The position numbers and the translations under genes are program-made. Below the pieces are notes generated by a model. It searched no databases. It was given only the letters and a program-made list of their open reading frames with translations, and was not told the origin of the DNA. Source: Alphaproteobacteria bacterium (lineage in GTDB: Bacteria > Pseudomonadota > Alphaproteobacteria > UBA7887). From it: a DNA stretch of 44,713 nucleotides. Location of the stretch: the NCBI GenBank assembly GCA_030739735.1, contig JASLYQ010000023.1, positions 1 through 44,713 on the forward strand. Direction: 5' to 3'. Shown in pieces: positions 1 through 7,211 of this stretch (the stretch's first letter is position 1; each line of letters opens with the position of its first letter).

Positions 1-48
1 GAAGTTGGGGACGGTTTAAAGTGGACAAATCCGTTCTGGATCCATGTC

Positions 49-282
49 TTAGGTCTCAAGAGATTTGTGCACCTGTATCACTTCTTCCTTGGGCAATTTG
101 TGGTATGCGGCGCTGAAGTTCTCCTTGTGCCTTCCGAGGCGCACGGAGAGCTTGCTGCTATGGCCGTGGGTTAGCTCGGCGCCGAACTCCTCGAACATGC
201 TTTCCACGCCGGGCACTGAGAGATTGGCGCTGATGGGGTGGGGGAAGAGCCCGCGCAGAGCCTTGCGGTGGCAATGATTTAC
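49..282 (-). pseudogene. HicA-like toxin remnant (mRNA interferase family)
   Basis: The translated minus frame ends in about 78 residues that resemble the HicA branch with an N-terminal H-R-K-x-L motif: HPISANLSVPGVESMFEEFG, then GAEL, a Ser/Lys/Arg strand segment, and a Lys-Glu-rich tail before the stop. HicA toxins are small double-stranded-RNA-binding-like mRNA interferases normally paired with HicB. No ATG, GTG or TTG start sits at the expected N-terminus. The only long in-frame extension runs back through the terminator of the next gene, so the gene is probably decayed. No HicB partner is visible between here and the window edge. The family call rests on pattern resemblance only. Confidence 0.45.
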
Positions 283-367
283 CGATGGTTTCCAAAGTAG
301 AGAAGGGTCGCCTAGCGTACCATCGCGACGGAATCGGGCAATGACATAGATTTGCCTGCACCCAATG

Positions 368-404
368 AAAAGGGCTCCGGCCACGTCTTGCCGGAGCCCT
401 TTTT
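368..404 (-). terminator. Rho-independent terminator, bidirectional
   Basis: A perfect 10-bp stem (GGGCTCCGGC / GCCGGAGCCC) with an 8-base loop has A4 on one side and T5 on the other, so it can work on both strands. It lies 13 bases past the stop codon of the PuuD-like gene on the minus strand and most likely ends that transcript. Confidence 0.85.
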
Positions 405-417
405 GTATCATCTTGCC

Positions 418-918
418 CTAATAGAGGTTCTGCGCCGAGACCATGGCGTAGAGCATGGGGATCGACAACATGGTGTTGGTGCGCGAGGCTAGCATCGCCA
501 TGCGGGCGGCCGCGGGCTTGGCATCTGCCTCTGCCTCGACGAGGCCGAGCGCGATCTGTTGCTTTGGCCAGATGATGAACCAAACATTGGCGGCCATGAT
601 CACGCCTATCCACATGCCAAAGCCGATGGTCGCATGCTTGCTGACATTGTCAGTCAGACCGAGCGCCAGCGCTTGGCCGATGTAGCGGTTGAGCGCCGCC
701 AGTATCAGGCCCGTCGCCACCGTCGATAGCGCTGCCCAGCGGAACCAGAACAAAGCTTCTGGCGCGATGTACTTACCCACGGCTGGCTTCAGATCATCCG
801 GGATCTTCGGCATGGTCGGAGCCTGAACGAAGTTGAAGTACCACAACAGCCCGATCCACATGATACCGCTCAGCACATGCAGCCAGCGAAAGAAGAAGGC
901 CCAGTATTCGTATTCCAT
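418..918 (-). CDS. PuuD-like (urate hydroxylase N-terminal domain) membrane protein
   Basis: This is a 166-residue integral membrane protein with about four hydrophobic helices (near residues 7-28, 55-78, 90-115 and 140-162). The N-terminal part (FFFRWLHVLSGIMWIGLLWY) is typical of the urate hydroxylase PuuD N-terminal domain family, in which conserved His/Trp helices are thought to bind haem. Full-length PuuD is about 400 residues and carries a cytochrome c domain; this protein lacks it and belongs with the short stand-alone members, so urate oxidation should not be assumed. The start at 918 was chosen because GGAGGGG lies just upstream; a longer frame to 1008 has no such site. A 34-residue membrane peptide gene ends 19 bases upstream and is probably cotranscribed. 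Its terminator follows directly. Confidence 0.75.
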   Translation of the reverse strand: MEYEYWAFFFRWLHVLSGIMWIGLLWYFNFVQAPTMPKIPDDLKPAVGKYIAPEALFWFRWAALSTVATGLILAALNRYIGQALALGLTDNVSKHATIGFGMWIGVIMAANVWFIIWPKQQIALGLVEAEADAKPAAARMAMLASRTNTMLSIPMLYAMVSAQNLY

Positions 919-937
919 TGCTCCCCTCCTGTCCGAT

Positions 938-1042
938 TCAGGCGCCGCCGCCGGCAATGGCGCAAACCAAACACACCATGGCGACTGTGATGACCAATCC
1001 CATGGCAATTGTCATGGGTAACGATTCGAGTGGATTTTTCAT
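938..1042 (-). CDS. 34-residue single-pass membrane peptide
   Basis: This short frame starts with ATG after a good ribosome binding site (AGGAGAG, about 8 bases upstream). It encodes a charged N-terminus (MKNPLESLP), one hydrophobic helix with two Cys residues (around MVCLVCAIAG) and stops after a Gly/Ala tail. It precedes the PuuD-like gene by 19 bases on the same strand, so the two are probably one operon. The function is unknown. A role as a small accessory subunit of the PuuD-like membrane protein is only an inference from position. Confidence 0.6.
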   Translation of the reverse strand: MKNPLESLPMTIAMGLVITVAMVCLVCAIAGGGA

Positions 1043-1145
1043 GTAGTGTCTCTCCTACTCGCGTCCCTTCGCGGCTCGGCCGCGAATTGAAATTATTCTT
1101 TACCTTAGAACCTTTCCAGTCCTGAGGGAACCCGTTTGGTCGACC

Positions 1146-2594
1146 TCAGCGCCGCCAGAAGCTGGGCAGGAAAAGTACCAGCACGGTGAACAACTCTAGC
1201 CGCCCTAGCAACATGGCGGCGGCCAGCAACCATTTGGCGGAATCGGATAGGCTCGAGAAATTGCCGCTCGGCCCGATTACCTCGCCAAGCCCAGGCCCGA
1301 CATTCGCTACCGCCGTCGCGGCCCCGCTTATGGAAGTGAGAAAGTCGTGGCCGTGTAGGGAGAGCCCCAGCGCCACCACGGCAAAGGCGGCGAAGAACAG
1401 GAAGTAAAAGCCAAGCACTGCACCGGTGACCGCCTCGGTGATCGGCTTGCCGTTATACTGCGCGCTGACCACGCCGTGTGGTCGCAGCATCTGTGCAATT
1501 TGGATTCGCGTTGTTGTGAGCAGTACCTGGAAGCGGAAGATCTTGATGCCGCCAGTGGTGCCTCCCGTACAACCACCGACGAACATGAGAAAGAACATGA
1601 CAGTGAGCGCCAGTGAGCCCCATTGGCTGTAATCTGAGGCGCTGTAACCCGTGCCGGTCATGACCGATATGGTGTTGAATGCGGAAAGACGCAGCGCGGT
1701 CAATGGTGGCATCTCCAGGCGGAAGAAGGTCCACATCGTCATAAGGACCACCATGGATCCGGCGATGCCCAGGAACCATCGCACCTGGCTGTCGCGCAAC
1801 AGATCGCGGAAGTTTCCACGCAGCGCTGCGACATAGAGCACGAAGGGTAGAGAGCCGAGAATCATGCCGACGGTGATGATAACGTCGACATGCGGGTTGG
1901 CGAACTGGCCTATGGAGCCGTCGACGGTCGAATATCCGCCCGTGGCAATGGTGGTCATGGCATGGCAGATAGCATCGAAGCGATCCAGACCCGCAAGCCA
2001 AAGCAGTAAGGCCCAGAGCAGGGTCAGCAGCATATAAGCGAGGCCGATTCCACCAGCCACCTGGGCTGCCCGGGGCAGGGCCTTTGCCGACTGGTCGGAG
2101 GACTCAGTGCGAAAAAGCTGCATGCCGCCGATGCGCAGGATCGGCAGGATAGCCACCGCCATGACCACGATGCCGATGCCGCCGAGCCATTGCAGCAGGG
2201 CGCGCCAAAGTAAAATGCCGGGCGGCGCATCGTCGAGCCCGCTGATTACGGTGGAGCCAGTGGTGGTGAGTCCCGACATGGCCTCGAAATAGGCATCGGC
2301 ATAGGAGAGGTCGAGGCCGGAAAAACGAAACGGCAGGCTAGCAAAAGCGGTCAGCACCACCCAGCTTGCGGTGGTTAGTACGAAGGTCTGCTGTACGCTA
2401 ATCGAGAAGTTCGGACGCCGGAATGCCAGCACTAGCCCGACGCCCACGAAGAGCGTAGTAGCCGACGCTGTGGCAAAAACCCGCCAATCAGGCTGCTCGG
2501 CGGCAAGCTCCGCCAGCGCCGGCAATGACATGGTCAACGCCAGGATGATCAGCAAGATGCCGATCACGAACAGCAAAGGGCGAAAGTCCAGCAC
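1146..2594 (-). CDS. trkH: TrkH/KtrB family potassium uptake protein
   Basis: This is the K+-translocating membrane subunit of a Trk-type uptake system, 482 residues, the usual length for TrkH. The four pore-loop filters are visible in order: TTTGST, ATGGYS, TGTGYS and a final loop around AVANVGPGLG, each between hydrophobic helices. The GTG start at 2594 gives the family-typical N-terminus (M-LDFRPLLFVIG); a longer frame reaching 2750 overlaps folE and has no homology-like content. The gene begins 29 bases downstream of the folE stop, so translational linkage is likely. The cytoplasmic NAD-binding partner TrkA is not in the window. Confidence 0.92.
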   Translation of the reverse strand: MLDFRPLLFVIGILLIILALTMSLPALAELAAEQPDWRVFATASATTLFVGVGLVLAFRRPNFSISVQQTFVLTTASWVVLTAFASLPFRFSGLDLSYADAYFEAMSGLTTTGSTVISGLDDAPPGILLWRALLQWLGGIGIVVMAVAILPILRIGGMQLFRTESSDQSAKALPRAAQVAGGIGLAYMLLTLLWALLLWLAGLDRFDAICHAMTTIATGGYSTVDGSIGQFANPHVDVIITVGMILGSLPFVLYVAALRGNFRDLLRDSQVRWFLGIAGSMVVLMTMWTFFRLEMPPLTALRLSAFNTISVMTGTGYSASDYSQWGSLALTVMFFLMFVGGCTGGTTGGIKIFRFQVLLTTTRIQIAQMLRPHGVVSAQYNGKPITEAVTGAVLGFYFLFFAAFAVVALGLSLHGHDFLTSISGAATAVANVGPGLGEVIGPSGNFSSLSDSAKWLLAAAMLLGRLELFTVLVLFLPSFWRR

Positions 2595-2623
2595 GGCCTC
2601 AGCCGCGAACAGCTGGCCGCGGT

Positions 2624-3250
2624 TTAGCGGTTGCCGTGAATCATGCCCAGAAACTCTCGTCGCGTCGTCGCGTCGTCGCGGAAGGCGCCGAGCATGCGGC
2701 TGGTCTTCATGGTCACGCCGCGTTTGTTTACCCCGCGCGTCGTCATGCACTGATGCTCGCCCTCGATCACCACGGCCACGCCCTTGGGCTTGAGAACGTC
2801 GCTGATGGCATCGGCGATCTGTACCGTCATTTTTTCCTGGATCTGGAAGCGTCGCGCATAGACATCGACCAAACGCGCCAACTTGCTGATGCCGACGACC
2901 CTGTTGGCGGGCAGGTAGGCGACGTGGGCGACGCCGATGATCGGCGCCATGTGGTGCTCGCAGTGGGAGGAGAAGTCGATATCGCGTAGAACCACCATCT
3001 CGTCATAGCCCTCGACCTCCTCAAAGGTGCGCTCGAGCAGCTCCGTCGGGTCCGTATCGTAGCCGGCGAAGTATTCGCGATAGGCGCGCACCACCCGTTT
3101 CGGTGTGCCTTGCAGGCCTTCGCGGTCAGGGTCGTCCCCAGCCCACAGCAACAGCGTGCGAACGGCGGCCTCGGCCTCTTCCTGGCTGGGGCGAGCCGTA
3201 CTCAAGAGCTCCCGTTCTGTTGGCGTCGGTGCGATCTCGAGTTTGTTCAT
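2624..3250 (-). CDS. folE: GTP cyclohydrolase I
   Basis: FolE converts GTP to 7,8-dihydroneopterin triphosphate and formate, the first step of folate biosynthesis (and of queuosine and pterin routes). The protein has 208 residues. The zinc ligands are visible as Cys97 and His100 in [11 protein letters not shown] and Cys168 in [10 protein letters not shown], with spacing identical to the Escherichia coli enzyme. The [20 protein letters not shown] block that follows is the family core. A GAGGAG ribosome binding site lies about 9 bases before the ATG at 3250. trkH follows on the same strand. The upstream neighbour is a radical SAM gene on the same strand, separated by 128 bases. Confidence 0.96.
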   Translation of the reverse strand: MNKLEIAPTPTERELLSTARPSQEEAEAAVRTLLLWAGDDPDREGLQGTPKRVVRAYREYFAGYDTDPTELLERTFEEVEGYDEMVVLRDIDFSSHCEHHMAPIIGVAHVAYLPANRVVGISKLARLVDVYARRFQIQEKMTVQIADAISDVLKPKGVAVVIEGEHQCMTTRGVNKRGVTMKTSRMLGAFRDDATTRREFLGMIHGNR

Positions 3251-3378
3251 CGTATGGCTGGCTCCTCAATGGATGTGACCGCAGGCACTACCGTCGCCTT
3301 CATCATGTATCATCGCCTGTTTCCACAAGACCGTACATAGCCTGTTCTAAGCGAGTATGCTTGTCCAGTCCTGTCACC

Positions 3379-4335
3379 TCAGCCGGTGCTACAGGAGCCG
3401 CCGCCGAGTACACAAAACTGGGCGCAATAAGGATGATTCAACATGACCTTGTCCGCCGCGTCGGCCAGGCTCGCACCCATGGCGAAGTCGCGGTCATAGG
3501 GTAGTAGCGTGCAGGCCATAACCTCCGGCGTACCCCCCTTCGGCTTCACCACCATACGTGAGTGCGCGCACATCATCTGGTGCGGCCCGAGGCTGAGATG
3601 GTCCCAGCAGTTAACGCTGATTTCGGGCACGTCCGCGCTCTCGTCCATCTCGGGAAACAGCATTAACGCGGCGGGATCTCCAGCGTCGAGAGCGAGGCCG
3701 AGGTCGGCGAACAGCCGCCGGTAGCCGTCGCGCATCCGTGCCTCAGACTCACCCCAGCGTAAGCGGCCGGCGACGGCGATCGTAAAGCCGTTGTGGGCTA
3801 GCCATTGCAGCCCGTCGAGGGTCAGTTTCCAGGTGCCGGGCCCGCGCTCCTGCTCGTGCAGGGTCGCACCAAAATGATCAAGCGAAACACGTAGCACTAG
3901 ACGCTCATCCCAGTGCGTGCCGAGCGGCTGCAGGTGCTCGACATATTTCATCATGGGACGCATGGCATTGGTCAGAATCAGCACCCGGAAGCCAGACTCT
4001 AGGCATAGCTTGGTACTGTCCAGCAGGTCCGGGTTCATGAAGGGTTCACCGCCCGTAAAGCCGATCTCACCCGTCGGCAGTCCCAGCGCCGAAATCTCGT
4101 CGAGGTACGACCGCACTTCGTCCAGCGTGATGTAGACTAGGCGGTCGTTGCGTGGGCCGGACTCAATATAGCAATGCCTGCAAGTGAGATTGCACCGCGT
4201 GCCCGTGTTGAACCAAAGCGTATCTAGGGTGCCCAATGCCACATGAGCGCGCGGAATCGCTTCGGCGGTGTGGCTGGAATTTTGGAATTTTTTGGGATCG
4301 AGCGCGGGATCGAGTAGGGGCAGGGCAGACGGCAT
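3379..4335 (-). CDS. Radical SAM protein with Cys-rich C-terminal region
   Basis: This 318-residue protein carries the radical SAM CxxxCxxC cluster motif at Cys48, Cys52 and Cys55 (TGTRCNLTCRHCY) and the SAM-binding GGEPF element. The C-terminal third has further Cys residues (NCWDH, MMCAHS, MACTLL, PYCAQFC, GSCS) arranged like a SPASM/twitch-type domain that binds an auxiliary Fe-S cluster. Such enzymes modify peptides or small molecules through a 5'-deoxyadenosyl radical. The substrate is not indicated by the neighbours: there is no precursor peptide gene nearby and folE lies downstream. The start is uncertain: ATG at 4335 is preferred; an in-frame GTG at 4347 sits too close to the AAGGA site. 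Confidence 0.8.
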   Translation of the reverse strand: MPSALPLLDPALDPKKFQNSSHTAEAIPRAHVALGTLDTLWFNTGTRCNLTCRHCYIESGPRNDRLVYITLDEVRSYLDEISALGLPTGEIGFTGGEPFMNPDLLDSTKLCLESGFRVLILTNAMRPMMKYVEHLQPLGTHWDERLVLRVSLDHFGATLHEQERGPGTWKLTLDGLQWLAHNGFTIAVAGRLRWGESEARMRDGYRRLFADLGLALDAGDPAALMLFPEMDESADVPEISVNCWDHLSLGPHQMMCAHSRMVVKPKGGTPEVMACTLLPYDRDFAMGASLADAADKVMLNHPYCAQFCVLGGGSCSTG

Positions 4336-4486
4336 AGGCTCTCGCACTTCCTTTCACGGGCTCGCCGACAAACGGCCCTTTCGCAACAGGTAGAGGGTCG
4401 TGATGACAGCAGCCTTTGTCAACTGCGCTCGGGCCGAGTCACAGTTTCGGGAAGAGAAAGGGAGCACTGCGAAACAACGTGCTCTC

Positions 4487-4515
4487 TTGCTCCAGATCGG
4501 TCAAACCGCTACGAT
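4487..4515 (+). promoter_or_regulatory. Sigma-70 type promoter of tRNA-Gly
   Basis: TTGCTC (-35) and TACGAT (-10) are separated by exactly 17 bases, and the -10 box ends 12 bases before the first base of the tRNA. This is assigned by position and consensus only. Confidence 0.5.
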
Positions 4516-4527
4516 TCCTGCCATAGA

Positions 4528-4602
4528 GCGGGCGTAGTTCAGTGGTAGAACGTCAGCTTCCCAAGCTGAATGTCGTGGGTTCGATCCCCATCGCCCGCTC
4601 CA
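4528..4602 (+). tRNA. tRNA-Gly (CCC anticodon)
   Basis: The cloverleaf is complete. The 7-bp acceptor stem is GCGGGCG/CGCCCGC, the anticodon arm is TCAGC-TTCCCAA-GCTGA with anticodon CCC, the T arm holds GGTTCGATCC, and CCA is encoded at the 3' end. It reads GGG codons. A low-GC, gene-poor block follows immediately. Confidence 0.96.
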
Positions 4603-5030
4603 AATTCCCAAATATATTCAGCATGTTGAGAAATTCTCTATAATATTTTTCCAACTAATTTTTTAGTCGCTTCCAAATTTTTGCTCTCGTTTTGTTCTCA
4701 AAACGAGACATCTCCTGACCAGTTTGCCAGCCTGATTCAGGTTTGGCTGAGTGCGCCCAGACATCACGGTGCGTGTCTTCTGTCAGCTGGTAGTCCTGTT
4801 ATTACTAATCTGTGGCCCCCGCATTGCGGCCTTCGGTCAGACCAAAACGGCGCAGGTCGTGGGACTGTAGTTTGTTGAAAATATGCTGTGATAATTATAT
4901 AGCATGCTAAGATGCCAAAATTTTCAGCGCTATAGGGCTGTTTCTTTGGCTCATACACCACCAGCTGGGTTCTGTCATTGCGTGCCATAGCGTGGCTTAG
5001 GTGGGGGATTTTCTCACCACCGTTCTCAGC
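4603..5030. other. Low-GC intergenic block downstream of tRNA-Gly
   Basis: These 428 bases are visibly richer in A and T than the flanks, especially 4610-4690 and 4875-4930. They contain only short frames that resemble no family I recognise (for example a 74-residue minus frame at 4764-4988). I see no integrase, no repeat of the tRNA 3' end and no clear terminator. It may be the scar of an element that once used the tRNA gene, but nothing proves this. Confidence 0.4.
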
Positions 5031-7211
5031 CTATTTCTTTCTGCGCCGCCGTTGTGGTCCTTTCTTTGGCTTCGGCCTCTCCTCTATCCCCCCATCCAGA
5101 GAGAAGCGTAGGCTCCCCGTTAACGCGTCGGCTTCTGCCAGCGTCACTTCCAAGGTATCACCTAGCTGTATCGCCTTTCCACTGCGACTGCCGACCAGGC
5201 GTTGGTGGGGCTCGTCGTGATCCATGTATTCTGGGAAATCTCGCATGGGGATGAGGCCTTGGGCGCCGGTGTCGGCTAGCTCGACGAAAAGGCCGAAGCG
5301 GGTGACGCCGGAGACGCGGGCGGGAAAGCTCGTGCCGACGCGTTCCGCAAGAAAGCGGGTGGCGAAGCGGTCGATGGCGTCGCGCTCGGCCACGGTGGCG
5401 CGGCGCTCGGTGTTGGAGATGGCCTCGCCAATCTCCGCCATTTCGGACGCGGCGCCCTTGGGCAGGCCACCCGCGCCCAAGCCCAAGGCGGAGATCAGGG
5501 CGCGGTGTACGAGCAGGTCTGCGTAGCGCCGGATCGGCGAGGTGAAGTGGGCGTAACGCTCCAGATGCAGGCCGAAATGGCCGATATTGTCTGGTGAATA
5601 TTCAGCCTGGCTCTGGCTACGCAGCACGGCCATGGTGACGGTCTCGGCCTCGGGTTTTCCGGCGGCCTGTTCGAGCAGCTTGCCGAACTGCTTCGGCACT
5701 AGCCGGCGGCCGCGCGGCAACTTGTAGCCGATGCCGTTGAGAAATTCGCGCAAGGTCTCCAGCTTGTCGTGCGGTGGCTGGTCGTGGATGCGGAACATGC
5801 AGGGTGCGCGGTGTGCGATCAGCGTCGTCGCGGCGGCCACATTGGCGGCGATCATGAACTCTTCCACCAGTCGGTGGCTGTCGTAGCGTGGGCGCGTCTT
5901 GATTGCCGTCACGTTGCTGTCGTCGTCGAGATAGACACGGCGCTCGGGCATGTCGAAGTCGAGGCTGCCGCGCTGCTTGCGCGCCGCGCGCAGGGCGTGG
6001 AAGGTGCCGTAAAGCGCCGCGCCACTCTCGTCCAGGACGTCGCCGTCAGCGTCCTCTTGGAGGCCGCGATAAGTCAGCCGCGCTGCCGAGCGCATGAGCC
6101 CGCGGGCGAAGCGATGGCTCAGCATCTTTCCTTCGGCATCCACGGTCATATGGCAAGCTATGCAGGCGCGCTGGGCCTTTGGCAGTAACGAGCAAAGGTC
6201 GCTCGACAGCGCCTGCGGCAGCATTGGCACGACCATGTCGGGCAGATAGACTGAGTTGCCACGCTTGCGCGTCTCGCGGTCGAGCGCATCGTCCGGGCGG
6301 ACGTAATGGGCAACATCCGCGATCGCCACGACCAATCGCCAACCGCCGACGTTGGCCGGGTCGGGATCGGGCTTGGCGAAGACAGCATCGTCATAATCGC
6401 GCGCGTCGTCGTCATCGATCGTCACCAGCGGCAGCGCGCGCAGGTCCTCGCGTGTGCCGAGGCTTACTGGCTTGGCGTCGTTGGCCTGGGCGATGGCGGC
6501 GGCGGGGAAGTCGTGTGGCAAGTTGTGATTGGCAATGACCAGGGTCGAGATGCCCTGCGGCCCGCCGAACGGCCCCAGGCTCTCGACCACACGCCCCTGG
6601 GGCAGGCCCATGCGCCGGGTACCTTTGGTCTCTACGACCACGAGATCGCCAACAGCCGCTGTCATGGCGTCGCTGTCGGCAATGAAGATCTCGCTCTTCT
6701 GGCGCCGGTCGCTGGGGCGCACGCACCCACTGATGCCACCGGGAAGGCGCGCGTAGACGCCGATAACGCGCTTCGGTTGCGCATCGAGCACGCGGATGAC
6801 ATTGCCGTCATAGCGGTCTTTGCCGCGTCGCTTGACCTTGACCAGCACTCTGTCACCGATGCCCGGTGCCCCCTGGTGGCCGCTGCGGGTGGAAATGGTG
6901 ATGCGTGGCGGCGGGCCGCTCGCCTCCCATGTAGCGGGGCGGGCCGTGGGCATGCCGTCGTTGTCGATGACGTCCACTTCGGCTACGACCACGGACGGCA
7001 GCTCGCCGGGCTTGCCGAGGCGGCGGCGATCGCCGGCGATCAGGCCGTCGCCGGCCATCTCGCGCAGCAGGGACTTGAGGGCTACGCGTTCGGGGCCCGA
7101 TACGCCGAAGGCGCGTGCGATCTCACGCTTGCCGACCTTGCCGTCGGCGCCCTCAACAAACTCGAGGATCTCCGCCCGGGTCGGAAGGTCGCGTTTTCGA
7201 TTACTTGGCAC
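5031..7211 (-). CDS. rnr: Ribonuclease R (3'-5' exoribonuclease)
   Basis: RNase R degrades structured RNA processively from the 3' end and is needed for mRNA and rRNA turnover. The protein has 726 residues. In order: an N-terminal winged-helix segment (about 10-60), cold-shock type OB folds (about 70-220), the RNB catalytic domain with the Asp cluster in TIDDDDARDYDD (265-275), an S1 domain near the C-terminus (SFPARVSGVTRFGLFVEL), and a basic Lys/Arg tail. The start codon is GTG at 7211, inside the last codons of topA (11-base overlap), so the two are translationally coupled. Confidence 0.95.
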   Translation of the reverse strand: MPSNRKRDLPTRAEILEFVEGADGKVGKREIARAFGVSGPERVALKSLLREMAGDGLIAGDRRRLGKPGELPSVVVAEVDVIDNDGMPTARPATWEASGPPPRITISTRSGHQGAPGIGDRVLVKVKRRGKDRYDGNVIRVLDAQPKRVIGVYARLPGGISGCVRPSDRRQKSEIFIADSDAMTAAVGDLVVVETKGTRRMGLPQGRVVESLGPFGGPQGISTLVIANHNLPHDFPAAAIAQANDAKPVSLGTREDLRALPLVTIDDDDARDYDDAVFAKPDPDPANVGGWRLVVAIADVAHYVRPDDALDRETRKRGNSVYLPDMVVPMLPQALSSDLCSLLPKAQRACIACHMTVDAEGKMLSHRFARGLMRSAARLTYRGLQEDADGDVLDESGAALYGTFHALRAARKQRGSLDFDMPERRVYLDDDSNVTAIKTRPRYDSHRLVEEFMIAANVAAATTLIAHRAPCMFRIHDQPPHDKLETLREFLNGIGYKLPRGRRLVPKQFGKLLEQAAGKPEAETVTMAVLRSQSQAEYSPDNIGHFGLHLERYAHFTSPIRRYADLLVHRALISALGLGAGGLPKGAASEMAEIGEAISNTERRATVAERDAIDRFATRFLAERVGTSFPARVSGVTRFGLFVELADTGAQGLIPMRDFPEYMDHDEPHQRLVGSRSGKAIQLGDTLEVTLAEADALTGSLRFSLDGGIEERPKPKKGPQRRRRKK

